Shown here: piece by piece, positions 1-13,530 of the stretch
Layout of the letters: the number at the start of each line of letters is the position of its first letter
Numbering within the stretch: the stretch's first letter is position 1
Assembly: GCA_040954595.2 (NCBI GenBank)
Contig: CM082591.2
Coordinates: 1,550,001 to 1,614,000 of the forward strand
Direction: 5' to 3'
From: Balanoglossus misakiensis
Taxonomy: Eukaryota; Hemichordata
DNA: 64,000 nt
Position numbers and translations under genes: made by a program
Notes under the pieces: generated by a model
Seen by the model: only the letters and a program-made list of their open reading frames with translations
What the model was told of the DNA's origin: nothing
Database searches by the model: none

Positions 1-1882
1 TGACGGATAGTATCTATGGTATAAACCTTGTTTTCATTTTTGTAGCATGGCAAAGAGATTATTTTATAAATGCACTTAGCTAATTTTACGGATTGTTTTT
101 CTTTGAGTCAAATTGTCGTGTTTTATTGCTTCAAGTTAAGTTAGCGAGAGCTCTGATTTTGGGACCAGCAGAAATATTTTGAATCAATGTGTGTGGTGCT
201 AATAAGGATAGTCGTATTAGTAACGATTATCTGCATATGTAACAAAAAGAATGTGTCTTTTGTGAATGTCGTGATTTTGCCATGTGTGTCTTTGTAAACT
301 AGAAAATAATAACTTGACAACTATACACCATGTTCTTTGTTTCTCAACTTCATATTTTTTTCACTGGTTTCTCAAAATGTGTGCAACTTGCAATTTCAGG
401 ACATCATTTTGAATATGCATGACTGTTTTACATAATATCTGAATATGCACGAACAATTAACTTGACATGTGAGATTGAAATTTAATATATAAACCTATTT
501 GCTTTATGATTCTTGCCAAAACATTTGTATAATCATGGCTGATGTATGAGAAATGTAAATGAACTCTTTGATATTGATATGGTGTTGTGGGGTGTCGTAT
601 GTTTGCGAATAGCACAGTTTTGTTAAACCGGTAACTAATATAGAGGGCTGCTATTATTAGGACTTCAACATTACTACACCATAGCTAACTTCGAAAAATT
701 TGGGCCGTCTCTGTATCACATTGTGTTGAGGTCGCTGTTTGCTTGAGGACGCTCTCCTGACAAAATGCAACTGTCCTTGTGGCATGCTCTGTAATACTAA
801 TATCTTAGAAACGAAATATAAGCATGCATTGATGAATGCCAAGGTGTTTATGTGAATACAGGACAAACTTTGTCTTCACCATCAGCTCAGTATTTTTATG
901 CGGTTTCCTTTTTATTTTACAGAGTACAGATTGTTTGCACTTGTGTGACTAATGTTGTAAATTAACAATGTGTGAATTAAAATGGAGATTTCTGTCAAAA
1001 TGTTTCCAGTCTTGGTCAATGGTGTGTTTTCTTGTAATGGTGGGAGGGGGGCCCATATTTGCAACACCTAGGGTTTTGCTTGTATATGACCTAGGCCTCG
1101 AAGTCTGAGTCGAACTGAGATGAAATGTAGGAAGGGTAACAGGCAACCAATGATGCAGTTTCAGATTCCTTACAAACCATACTACAGAAAAAAACGAGGA
1201 AACATGAGATGAGTGTATATACCACAGTGTCCTTCCTTTATTAAGTGCAACTGCCAACTTTCGCAATGCCCAAAACTTTGTGTGGTAGTGCTACAAACAG
1301 AAGCCTAAGAAGAAGAAAAAAATTTCAACTACCGGTACCAACATTTGCAGTGACTTTAAACCTATAAGTTGTTGACCCTGGTTATGTATGTATACTATCT
1401 TACTCCAATATGAACATAAAAAAGGTTTCCAAAAATCAAATTACAAATAGGTAAATGCCTGATGTATAGTGTGACGAGAGAGGTCCAAACACTGGGCAAG
1501 TTATTTATTCATTCAAGCAGATACTTTTGTCAAGTTAGAAAGTTTTGTAAAAAGCACCAATAACAAAGCCAAGATTTAAATCACTTTGCTCTTTTGCTCT
1601 TCTAGATTATTCCAAAATTAGACCATTATAGGGGTGAAAGGATCATAAACCATGAGAAACCAATCTTACACAAGTAACCTTACATAATTTATTATATATA
1701 AAACTGTCTGACTCAAAGCATGCATGATTAAATAATAACCATTTCGTTCTATTCGCATTTGCGATATTCCATGTGCATGCATGGAAACCATCGGACCATA
1801 TCATTCTCAAGCTGTAGGAGTGACCAGGTTAGTATGCAAATCTTTCTGCCTGTGCCATTCTAAACTATGGTGGTGCCATGGT
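1..1882. other. Gene-free stretch, probably mostly 3' flank of the b5 reductase gene
   Basis: I see no supportable coding exon here. The segment is AT-rich with only short chance ORFs. The part next to 1883 is the 3' UTR of the minus-strand reductase. A minus-strand AATAAA signal (TTTATT on the plus strand near 1689) is the first plausible cleavage signal, about 190 bp past the stop, and further candidates lie near 1503 and 1236. What lies between 1 and about 1200 is unassigned. Confidence 0.5.
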
Positions 1883-4800
1883 TTAGTACGCGAATCTCAT
1901 TTCAGTTGAGTAGCCAAGCTTATCCAGGTTGGGTTGGCAAGCGAAGTTGATCATGGGTGGTGGCCCACACATCAAGATCAGAGTATCATCAGCCGAGGCT
2001 GGGAGATGTTCCTTGATCATTGTTTCGTTCACAAAGCCTTCACTGTATGTCCAGCCTGTTGATAGAAGAAAAGATATAGTACTCCGTCATTAATCTTGGA
2101 ATTGTAGGATTTATGCAATATGGCAAGGAATGATCCATCATCCACCCCTGTTTCCCTCTGGGGAGATCCAACTTTTACACAGAAAACAATAGAGCTGGAC
2201 TAAACCATTGTGTTGACAGGGATAGAAGTTCTCACCTTCTGGGGCTTTGTCCAGGGTGTACCAGAGTTTAAACTGATCTCGGTTGGCCCTCTGACAATCT
2301 TCCAGCTCCTCACGAACCAAGATATCCTTCTCAGTCTGTAAAACAACATAGTGCATCACAAATTAACATTGGACATGTATAATTATTCCTGGCCTCTATT
2401 GAACCAGTCTTTGACCTGTTATAGCTATCTGGCCTCATATTGCAAAGGAGATCATGCTGGAATAAGAGAATATAACAAGTACATACCTGGTTGGCAAAGA
2501 TGAGGTGGCATTCGGTGTTATCATCAGGGTCATTAGTAATGTGACGGATTAGTTGTAACATGGGGGTGATGCCTAGAGAAGGAAAATATATCATTACACT
2601 CCTATAAGCACCATTATCTGGGTAATACAATGTCTGACATAAATACAAGTTTCAAGGACCTTATTGTTGGAGGATACTATTGTTAATTTGCATACTCACC
2701 AGTACCACCTGCTATCATTCCAAGCTTCTTAGCCTTCTTCTTCACAGGGGGAGATTTCTTGTCAGGTTTGACGGCAAATACACCTGGGAATATGAACATG
2801 TGCACCTGTGAAGACCTGGCCAATCACATACATGTACTCCTAATACAAAACATTCACCCAACTGAAGTGCATTGCAGATGACCTTTTTTATCTGAAATTA
2901 AAATGGCCCCAACCTTGTCCTTCATAGACCAGTAATCCAGACGGTCCCCTCACATCGATGTAGTCGCCGATCTCCATAGCTTCTAAGTGCTGCGACATCT
3001 TACCACCATCAGGGAACTTGGGGTGCACGTTTTTGAAGTACACCTATAAAGTTAAATATTTAACATGTCTTTAATGCAAATACACAAGAAAAGTTCATGT
3101 GGTATGAAATCCTGCATGTTAACTTCTATCTCTTATCACCCCTCTTCAAATCCTAGTATGGTATACTCCTCCCATATTGCTGTTCATGATTATTAGAGCC
3201 ATACCATCAAAATTGGGGGTGGAAAGGATTGATAAAGGCATGTTACAAACCTTGATGACAAGATCCATGAAGCCCTTATCATCATCACTGCTGACTGGCG
3301 TGTATGGCCTCACAACCAAGCTGCCAAGAATCCTGGCACTCAGATAAATGTGTTGACCTGAAAATATTATGCATTTTCTTTATATTTTTTTTTTTAAATA
3401 TCTACAATATCATGTAACAAGGAACAAAATGGTGGTGTATATTTGTATCACATACTGTTGCAAGTATGAATAAACAACTTACACTTCAAAAAGCAAGCTC
3501 TGTATTACTGCTGAAAAATCACAAACTTAAGGTGACCTGGGCCCCTTATGTTACTCACCAATAGGAAGACCCAGGATATGTTCGGGCGAAGGAAGAGCAA
3601 AACGAAATCGTCTGGTGTCATGGCTGACAATCTATCATGAAAAATAAAGTATTTTAAATTGAACATCTTATAGGAAAGAGACAGAAAATGTAGGATGGCT
3701 GGATGAATTAATTCTATTTCCTACCTCCTTGTCGACCAACTTCAGGGGATACTTGGTTTGGTCATCAATCAGTGTCTTAGGTGGTCCTTTCTTGCGACCA
3801 CCTAGGATCTTCTTGGCTAGGAATGCCGTGATGACCACGACACCAACACCAATAAGAACCGGAATGCCCTGAAAGAAAAAACAAAGGAATTTAACAAAAT
3901 GCGGGTCTGTTTTATGTACTGATGACCTTTGAAATCTACAACACATCAAATTGCACGTAGATTGCACACAGTGTCAATGAAATCATCTGACCTGGTAAAT
4001 GAACTCAGCTGACCCTAGAATAGAATTGCAACCATATGACATGATTGTATTTGAATTCTGATAACCTGCCCATGGGTTTTTGATCTACACGTACACTGTA
4101 CTTTGCAGTGCTCACTGAAATAAACAAAAGAGTCTACCTATTCACTAAACACGTACTGAAAACCAATCATAAAACAATGTCACATGCTCAAGTTTCACCT
4201 TCAACCCCTTTGCTTGCCAGTGCTAATACAGTTCCCTGGAAGGTCAGAACCATGTTTGCAAAAGACTTCACATATATGTGTGTGTATCAGTTTGTCTTGT
4301 AAACAAACACTGGATGATAAGTGCTCCACCATGTTCATAGATTTTAACCCCAAGATATCTCTGCCTTCTTTTCCAATGTGATAGTCTTGGTTTTCTCACA
4401 CAAAAACAAGGCTACCAAATGGCCTTGCAAGTTGCAGTGTGTGTTATTAAATTCACAGAGACATATGATATGTAGTTTAATCATGGCAAATACATGTACC
4501 TCAATTACTCTGTATGCAAGTAATAAAAGTCAGAGAACAGACATGATTGTTTTCAGGACTAAGAGACTACCTTGAAGAGTGACGATGTTATGTAATATGC
4601 CACCACATCACCCTGGGACACAGACACTGTCCTGAAACAATGCCACATTAGATTTGAACATTGGAGGGATGCAGTGGGTCATAACGCTTAGTCACATGTT
4701 ATTATACCATCAGAATCATGTATTATCTGCTATAAATAATTACAACATTAACACCATCAATTGAACTTTGCCCAAGACTGGCAAATCATGCAGTTTCTCA

Positions 4801-5847
4801 ACGCTCAAAACACTGAAATTAATTTCGCTGTACATGTGTGTATACTGCTTACAGCGCTGAAAACAGTAAACTTTGACAATTATTTTAAGGGTTTATTTTC
4901 ACTTTCACTTTCAGCTTAACGGCAAAAGCAAAACTGAAACTCAATTATCAGTAAATTCATGACCAATGTATTTTACTGTAAAGAATATCAATTACTGAAC
5001 TAAAGTTTGTTGTAAATTTCATGCCAAAAAAATAATTGGTGATTCATTTATTGAAGCAAAGAAATATTCAACAAAATACTGAATGACGAAGTAAAACATC
5101 TGCAAAATGCTATTTAATAATGTAAACTTTGGTTACTGCAATGTCCATTGCCATGCATTGTAACGAGGCATGCCAGCAACATTTTATAAAGCACACTGAC
5201 AGAGCTGGCTTGGCCTGGGCAATGACTTTACTGAAAATGTGATACAGTATAAAAATTCTTTTTTGAATATTTATATTCTAAAGCACGACACACTTTGGCT
5301 GTCCAAAAGTGAAAATGAATATAAATGCAACGCATGTACAACCTGACAAACTATTTTATCGCACAGGGTTTGGCCTGAGTACGTGTACGTGTGCACACAA
5401 ACGCTGGGTGCCCTGCCCACAATGACCACGCCCACATAGTGAGTTGGTTTCAACACACGCAAAAATTCAAGCGAAAAGCACACAAAATCATGCTGAAAAA
5501 TTATATACCTTGAGCTACCATAGGAGCCGCAAATTCCGGTGTTGGGTGATTAAAAAACGAATCGGTTAACATATCCCAGGAGGAAGAATGGAGAAAGAAA
5601 TGCAAATGAGCTAAGAAATTGATCAGACGACATCGACATATGCACTCGTGGACTGAACTTCTGTCAACAGAAATTCGGTCATCGATTGCAAAAAGAAGAG
5701 AAAATGCAGACAAGGGTTTAAGGAAGCCGACAACTCGTTTGGTTCTGAGTGAAATGCATGCAGAGATGATGCAAGGGGAGATGAGGCGAGACGACGAGAA
5801 AGACTTAAATCGAAGGTGTGACTGACCAGATACTCGCTAGCAGCCAT
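1883..5847 (-). CDS. CYB5R3-like: NADH-cytochrome b5 reductase (CYB5R1/3-like), membrane-anchored, 10 coding exons
   Basis: Flavoprotein that passes electrons from NADH through FAD to cytochrome b5, used in lipid desaturation and sterol synthesis at the ER or outer mitochondrial membrane. Exons, 5' to 3': 5847-5834, 4631-4571, 3868-3725, 3631-3559, 3357-3251, 3043-2914, 2783-2700, 2572-2487, 2335-2236, 2055-1883. Phases join cleanly and give 323 residues, close to vertebrate CYB5R lengths. A hydrophobic anchor lies at about residues 26-44 and is followed by a basic stretch. The FAD-binding RPYTP motif is at about 114-118, the NADH-binding GGTG-ITPM at about 202-209, and CGPPPM at about 296-301. 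Only 14 coding bases sit in exon 1 (M-A-A-S plus two bases of the next codon), and the intron after them is about 1.2 kb. Assignment among the CYB5R1/2/3 paralogues is not settled; the family itself is certain. Confidence 0.95.
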
Positions 5848-8506
5848 CTTGTGTAGACTTGACGACAAAATGTTAGTGTGCTCCAACGTTCTCTTCTCAG
5901 GTTATGTGCCCTGTGAGGGCGCTAGATTATTGGGATTTCGTTCACGTCATTTTTTTTAACCCTTTTTAATCCGTTTTTCTCTTAAGATTTGTTTTACTTC
6001 AATATACTATCGTTTAATATAATGTGTAAAGCAATCGTTTTCGTATCGAAAGTTTTAAATATATATATTTAGCGTTGAAAACAATCATTTCTTTCCGATA
6101 GTTTGATTTGACACGAAACAATGGCGGCACGAGCGCATTAATTGTGTTTGGACACACTAACTTTTTGACCCTTTTTTGTGCCTTCTTTGTGTTCACTCGG
6201 GGTTGTCATTGTTATTATTCGGACATTAAGGTGTCATGCGATTCGGCAATAAACTCTGTTACGTTTATTTGGCGCCCGACCACATTCATAGGTCTTTTGT
6301 AAACGAAACATGTAGGCCTACCAACACAGTTTTCTTCGATTTCTTGAATGAATGTCAATTGGATTGTTAAAGTCGAGACGATATTAAAAGTCACCAAACG
6401 TGTTGCATTTATAAACAACTGACGGGACAGGAAGAGAATTGTAATGAAATTATAGTCTGGGCATATAGGCCTAATCAATTGCGCAGTAAATTACACCGTG
6501 ATGTATGATGTCTACGGGCTGAGGTTATTAATCAGTCATTTGGCTCGACAATTTATGTTATACTGCTCGTTGTAATGTGTCTTTTATCGGTCGTGTTAGA
6601 AGCTGGCAGCAGGTCTGTGTGGTTTTGGGGGTGATGAGGTAGAGGTGGAGGCATTGAATTATCCAGAAGGGAAGGTTCACACTCTTTTTCCAAATGAGTT
6701 GCACTCGACTCAACTTCAAGTTATCGTGAAACCTATGTATAGCCTCAATTATGTATAAACTTGCGATAGGTTATCTTTCCTCAATTCACAGGTGTATCAA
6801 CGCCCATTCTATCTAAAATATATCTTCAAAAGGATATATAAACTGCTCTTTCGTTGTTTAACGTACATCGGACTGATTCACGACTTATTTAAAGGAAACG
6901 AATAAATAAATATGCAAGTCGCCTTAGGGCACGAGTGTTCAGTTATGTTTGCATGGGACCTATACAATATGAGCAACACGCTCCGATCCGTGGACCTCGA
7001 GGTTCGTACATGCAGGAAATCATGAACAATATGAGAGATACACAGCAATATTTGTATTTAGGCGGTTGTTATACTAGACAGTCTGCTAGTTTTATCGATG
7101 CAAACAAATTAAGTCAGTTACCTTTAACTTTAGTTTATAGGGCTGTGTCACTACTATCCCGATAACTCAGTCTTCACCAGGTGAAAGTCGTTACTACCTA
7201 GACTTGGCTGTTTCCTCGCCGTCGGTAAACTTTCAAATGGTGATGATATTTATGTCATCGAAATATTCACTTTCTTTAACCAATTACTGTACAATCACCA
7301 CTAAGTCAAGTATATTTATGGCCCTGTCAACTCGTTCCGTGACATTTTCTTATTATTATTTCATAAATTGAAATAATTAATCTCTGTTAATCTTTGTCAG
7401 ACTCTATGGACTAAAGTCTGTGATCGTAGCATTGTGTGTGTTCGTGTCTATGCATGTGCGTGTGTGCACGTGCGTGTGCGTGCGTGTGTTGTTGATTTTT
7501 GGAGATAACTTGATTGATATTCTAGTTTATACTAATAGTTTATACAGGTCGTTTATGAAGGCCGAGCATATGTACATGTATTTAAAGTATAGCATATGGC
7601 AAAATGTGATATTATTTCGGTAACCATGGCTACCTGGAAGACATTCCCTATTAAATTCAAAATGGTTACTTACCACGACATCGGTAATCCTGTTCAGAAG
7701 TCCAAATACGCAGCAGAGCATGATGATATATCGGTCGATTAATTGTTAGAATCGCCGTACTTGTACAAAGCAGGGTCGGGATGATATAAGAAGCGGCGTC
7801 GACAACCCCGGGTATGGTAGGCCTAAGCCTAGCTGGGCTGTTTCCTATGGGTCGGGTTGTCCGAAACTGTACGTCGACTGAACGTACGCCAACGAGAACC
7901 GATGTTTTTAAAATAATCTGTGAGCAGAACTGTTCATCAACGACAAAATGACTGGATAATAACGAAATTGTTGTGGTTTAGGACGGAGAAGTAGCTACTA
8001 GTATTTAGGCCTACCCCCATATGACTGCCTGACTACAATTGTATGAATATAAATACGCTGTATTCATGACCTGTATGCATACTGCACTAGCTACTTCCAT
8101 CCGCCCATATGTGCAATATATGTGCAGGCATACCCTACCACCATAAATTCTGTATGCACCACTAGTGGCCCAGTAATCATTTGTGCGTAATGTACTTTGG
8201 CAAAGCTTTCAAAACCACCATATGCTTTGTCGCGACCGTCATTGATGAAGGCCTGCAAATTTGGCAGACCTAGCTTACACATATACATTTACAATTCCGT
8301 CATAAATTTGTGATAAAAATAGCGTTCGTAACACTAGGTTCTGATAGTATTAATGTCGAACAAACTAGTACTCAAACTAAAAGGAAATGTCTGCTTGTTT
8401 CCCCGGCGACCACTTGCCTTGGAATCGATTCTTTCGTTTTTATTCTCTACGTTGAGGAAAGCAGTGGCGAACAAACACTTGACCTCACTTGACATGAAAT
8501 GCCAAG
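5848..8506. other. Intergenic region between two divergent genes, no gene seen
   Basis: This separates the minus-strand reductase start from the plus-strand membrane-protein gene at 8507. It should hold both promoters, but I see no convincing TATA box or clustered motif. The ORFs here are short, lack plausible splice partners and have no recognisable protein family. A purine/pyrimidine-alternating GT-rich tract is listed separately. Confidence 0.5.
7432..7495. repeat. Imperfect (GT)n / GTGC-rich microsatellite
   Basis: About 60 bp of alternating GT with interspersed GC and AT dinucleotides. It is a simple low-complexity tract with potential for non-B DNA structure, and it lies in intergenic DNA. 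Confidence 0.7.
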
Positions 8507-11500
8507 ATGTCGGAACGGTTCAAACTTGACGCACAGAAAATGGTGAGGAATTTCTCGTTACTTGGCGATTAAAACACATTTTGCATCTTTCTATCACATT
8601 GATGGATTTACAAGGAATATGAGTCTTGTCACTTAGAAAGATCTTCAACCGTGGTTTGCATTTTTGACAGTTACCAGCTCGTAGCTAATGACGCTATCCG
8701 TTGCCTTGCTTGAGTGAGTCTGTTCGCTTCCTGTTTACAAATAGCAGGCAACAATCGCATTCGCAGGAGCTTGATTACCTGTGGGTTTTTTTCATGCTGA
8801 CAGATCGCTGCCAATCAGCGTCAAGGGCGGCCCATCTCACCAGAAAGTAGCAGCAACTGGGACAGTTCCGAGGCTGAGGAAGACGAGAACGAGGGACCCA
8901 GAATAGAAGCGTCTACCTCATCAGAAACTGACGATGACAGGGGGTCGGTCAAGAGATCACCCATCAATATGAAACCATTGCCAACACCAGCAACAAGGAG
9001 TAAGTGTTGTGTGACCCCCTCCTTGTTAAGCTATTGTATTTGCTGTTGAAGTTCAAGTTATTAAATTCAAATAGGGAGGGAAGGTGCTCCTCCCTCACCC
9101 CATTTAACATGTATGATTATTGTCAATTTCCCAACTTGGCAGCCACCGTCAGCAAAGACAGAAATTTGAAACCCGAATCAGCGAACAAAGGAGGAAGTCG
9201 AACGCCACAGAGTGGATTAACACCAAAAGCATCACCAGCTCTCAGTCTTAAAAAGTGAGTCTCCCTTTCTTATAAATATATATGCAAATATGTCATCTTT
9301 TATATGAATATGGAAATGTTATTACCATATTTGATTGACATTGACAAAATTATGTCACTTTCTCCAATAATGTTTCTAATTTTCATTTTTAAACATTTGC
9401 AGTTCTTTGAAGCCAGGTGTGAATGTGTTTGTGGACAGATCAAGACACAACAGTGATGATAGTGACAGTTATGCCGATTCTGTTCCCAAACAAAGAACAA
9501 TCAGACAAGAAGAGATGCCACCATATGACTTCAGAGGTGCTGTTAATAATGGTAAATTTGCTCTTGGTTTAAAGTTCCTTTTTTGGGGCCAAAAGAAACC
9601 TGCCAAAAGTTCTGAGGAAAAATTTTGTGAAACCCGAAGACATGTTGATGTCATAACATCAAATGATTGGTCTCACTGGGTACCATCTTGTTGATCTTCA
9701 CACTGTGTTGTTACAGGTGACAGAGGCCGACTTCGAGAAACACAGCCACCAGGGAAAAGTCGGAAAGGAAACAGTTACGATCAAACTCAGAGAAAAATAT
9801 CCAGTCAAGAGGCTGAGGGTAAGTGTGTCCATCTTTCGTAGTTGTAGTGACAGTCATAATTGTTCCATTTGTTCTAACAAAATTAACAAGCAAAAACTAA
9901 CGTTTGAAAAAAGACACTGGTCTTGGTCTTTACTGAATCTGCCTGATTGTGGTGCCAACCCTCCTTTTCCATAAGCTTTCCTTTTATATTTTATCAAGGG
10001 ATTTCTCATTGTTTTTTAAATTAAAGGCAATGTCTGTATCAGATCATTGTCTGATGTTTGTATGTATGTATGTATTTCATGTTTCTACCTGAACTTGTCA
10101 CTGTTATGTTACACTCCTAAATTTTCAACATAATCTCATACATCATTTCTGTTTAATAAAACCTTTATTTTCTCACTTAATTGTCACTGCTGTCAACATC
10201 AGATGACTTTTCATGGGCAGACTCTGATGCAGAGGCTCGTACACTGAGAGCTCTCAGAGCAGAAATGGACAAAACCAGTCCGACCACACCAGGTAAAATG
10301 TAGCATTTCATGACTGAAGTGTTGAAGCCTTGAATGCAGCTGGACTGCAGGACGGACATGGAAATGATGCACACACTGGCTTTGTTATAACTGTACTAAT
10401 AAAAAAGTTGTTTGTGAGCGTGAAAAACTAGTGTAAATTTTAATGTGAATGATACTATTCCTCTCAATCAAGACTCTCTAATTAGTTAAATTCTTTCAGT
10501 TACAAGCGGTGCAGGACCTTCAAAAAATTATCCAGCTGGACTCTCAGCTGTTGAATTGAGAGAGAAACAAAAACAAGAGAAAAAGAAAAATGCATCTCAG
10601 CAACAATTGGTGATGGCGTCCTCCTCTCCAGTCGATTCCAATATCAGTGGAGGGTTGCACAATCCGGCTTTCCAGGATGAGTTTGTCAACGCCGATACGG
10701 AAGATAGACGCAGCTTTGCTTTCTCTGATACTGAAGGGTAAGCCATCATATCTAGACTTCAATAGGTTTTTGCTACCTAGGTATGTGATAAAAAACTCAT
10801 GTGTTCGACAGAATTTCAAGATGGCAAATTTCTGCAATGTTTAATAAATGGGAGTTCAGAAGCTGAAATTTTGTTGTCTTACTTGCTCACTGCTTCTTAA
10901 CTTTGAAAAAAAAATATCACTCCCCTTTTCTGTAGGCATATCCCTCATGCAATGCTAGAACTGTTGTAAACTTTTGGCACAAGAATAATTTCAATCTCAC
11001 ATTTCCTTCTCGCAAAATTCTATTTTTGGCCACTGCAGCAAAATTACAGAGGTTTCAGAAAAACGGTAGGTTATGCTTGTAGACATTGTTGATATTTATT
11101 ATGTTTACTAGGTAATATAATAATTTTTCCCTGGCCTTGTAATATTAGTCAGGAGGTTAATATCTGTCGTGTTTATTACATCAATTTTGGTTTCTATATT
11201 TCTTGAAAGAGCAAAATGTTTTTCAACTTCTTTTTTCTGTCGTATGGGTTAAGGTGTTTGTAACTTGTTTTCTCCAGTAAAGCCAAACTCCACATTTTCA
11301 TCTGTCACATGATTATAGGATGGTTATTAAGAAGGCAGACGTCTTTTTGTCTCTTTTGATTTGATTCTATCTATACTTTGCATGGTCTACCTAGCCTGCT
11401 GCTATCTTACAGCTTGCACTTTGTAAAAGTAACCATTCATTATTTTTCTTGAGAATCTGAAATATTCCTTTGTACCTGTAAGGACAAAGTCCTGATATAA

Positions 11501-12221
11501 AAGAGGATTGTCCCCAAGATACATTCTTACAACTCTTGAAACGTTCTGATATTTCCGTTAGGTATATCTATTATTTTGAGCACGGAAACAGAAGATATTT
11601 TGATGGTCGAGGTGCTATGACTGAGGCCTACATGGCTGGTATTGCTGATAAGTAAGTGAATTCATTCAAAGTTTTATTTTAATTTTGAAATATACAAGAA
11701 CTAGACTTTCAGGTATCATATGATGAAACTTTTACTATGATGAAGCAGTTACAGTATATTTGCTGGTGTTTGGCAGTCTTTTCTTTTGTTTCTGTGTTGT
11801 TTACTGTTCTGTTCCATGTGATTTCAGATCTGCAAAGATCGTCCGGAGAGGCTTACAAGAATTCTTCCATGCTCTGCGGATAATCGTGGAAGCTGTGCTA
11901 CTTCTTGCGTTAGAAACAACCAGATTTCTCTTCCAGAGCATTTTCTATTTTTTCCTGAAAGAACTTTTCATTGTGACCGGCGACTACTTCCTGAGACCAG
12001 TACTATCAGCTCTGTACAACCATGTGGTCCAACCACTAGTCGTGTTCCTTTACAACTTTGGCTACGGATTGAAACGGATCCTCTTCCCGATTATTGAGAT
12101 TCTCCGGGATACCATGCAGGTTATGGCGATCCCACTTCGAGCTTTCCGACTGTTTGAGTTAAACTGGAGGGTTCCAAGTGATGTCGGGGTGCACCAGTAT
12201 GCCCAAATACAACAAGTCTAG
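8507..12221 (+). CDS. Unrecognised membrane protein with long disordered N-terminal region, 9 exons
   Basis: I do not recognise this family. Exons: 8507-8542, 8804-8999, 9143-9254, 9403-9536, 9717-9818, 10203-10292, 10500-10737, 11562-11651, 11828-12221; phases join throughout and predict 463 residues. Residues 1-300 are low-complexity: rich in Ser, Asp, Glu, Lys and Pro, with acidic SSEAEEDENE-type patches, probably disordered and phosphorylated. A short ordered patch (G-Y-I-Y-Y-F-E-H-G-N-R-R-Y-F) at about 304-317 precedes the membrane part. The last exon holds two long hydrophobic helices (about 345-375 and 378-400) plus a third amphipathic stretch, then a short hydrophilic tail ending Q-I-Q-Q-V. 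There is no signal peptide, so the N-terminus is probably cytosolic. The start ATG was chosen because exon 1 joins in phase with the acidic exon and no upstream in-frame ATG was needed. Confidence 0.8.
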
Positions 12222-13290
12222 TGTATGAAGTTTGCCCCTCAAACAGACAGAGTTCCGTGGCCTGGCTGTAACAGTGCTTCTGATTGGCTAAACACACAAA
12301 TAACACTAAGGATACAGTTATGTATACAGATCTACATGGTTATCATCAGGATGGATTTATATGAATGCGGGTTACTCAAAATTAAAATCGAGTGTGTGTA
12401 TGTGTGTGTGTGATGAGAGAGATAGGAGAAAAAGTTAATGTCCCAGTAGTCTTCTGGCAACTCAAACATTACCCATAATTTTCAAGATTTTTTTTTAAGT
12501 TGGCCAGAGTTTATTGCCAGTTTCCCATTTTTAATTGTGCTATAATGAAATTTTAAAATGAATACTATTTAATGAAGAAAATAATGTCAACTTTCTAGTT
12601 GTTTTAAAGTTATTTTTAAATGATTTTATCTTACTTGTTGCTTAATGAAATTAATTTTGGAATGAGTTCAAATAGTTTAATTGTACATATGTCATTTATA
12701 TGTGATGTTTAGGTAAATATTTAAGTTTTTAAACCATCTGTCCATTGTATCTTGAAATTTAAAATATTCTGTTATTTTTGTAACTTTTTCCACTCTCCCA
12801 ACATGCCATTTTTGTACGCTTTTCCTTAACAAACCGTCCAAGGTCATTTGCTCAAGAGATGAATAGCCAAATCTTTCAAAGCTATATTGAACAGCGCCAT
12901 CAAAGTTAGAGGCGAACTTTCCTGTGCATGATCACACTCACTGTTTTTGATACAACAAACAAACTCTCTATTTATTGTACAATGTATATTGATGACTACT
13001 GAGCTTTAAATGATCTGTTATTACTTAACTTTTTATTCCCACCTTCTTTGTTAAAATAAGCTTGTGTTAACATTGATTTTGAAGAATTGCTAAATGTTAT
13101 TCAAAGATGTTCTTTGAAGTAGAACTAAATGTGTCCTTCGACCACGATTTATTTCGATATTTCACTGTAATGTATTTAAATATAGTTTAGGTGAGGATTG
13201 GCACGTGTACATTTCCAGTGCCTTATAAAACATTGGACAGATTGAATGACATGTTGGGTGTAAATAAAGCAAATAAAGAGTATGTTATTT
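12222..13290 (+). other. Long 3' UTR of the membrane-protein gene
   Basis: About 1 kb of AT-rich non-coding sequence between the stop codon and tandem AATAAA signals at 13263-13268 and 13272-13277. It includes a short (GT)n run near 12391-12411. No other gene is seen. Confidence 0.6.
13263..13277 (+). terminator. Tandem polyadenylation signals
   Basis: Two AATAAA hexamers 9 bp apart, followed by a T/GT-rich stretch. They would end the membrane-protein mRNA about 240 bp before the eIF3m start codon, so the two co-oriented genes are tightly packed. Confidence 0.6.
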
Positions 13291-13530
13291 TATGATTGTT
13301 TAGTCTCTTGTTTCTATTGAATCTTGTCGCTTTGACGTGACCAGCAGAAGTGTAGTGTGAACATAAGAAAGATGAAAAGTAACATTTATTAAAACTTGCA
13401 TAGGATGTACAAGGAATTTCAAGGTCGCTGATAGGGTCAGAGGTGGGTCAGAGGTCATTTGACTCGTAGTGCGCCCTCTAGAGTATTTCACTGATTCAAG
13501 CTCGTGGACGATCGCGTCTGGCAATTCAAA

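Noticed and set aside
2331-2648. 105-residue minus-strand ORF overlapping reductase exon 8
   Set aside because: It reads through flanking introns; only 2572-2487 matches the reductase family.
5623-5886. 87-residue ORF covering the first reductase exon
   Set aside because: Only the first 14 coding bases (from 5847) are exon; the rest reads through a GTATCT donor whose phase matches the exon at 4631.
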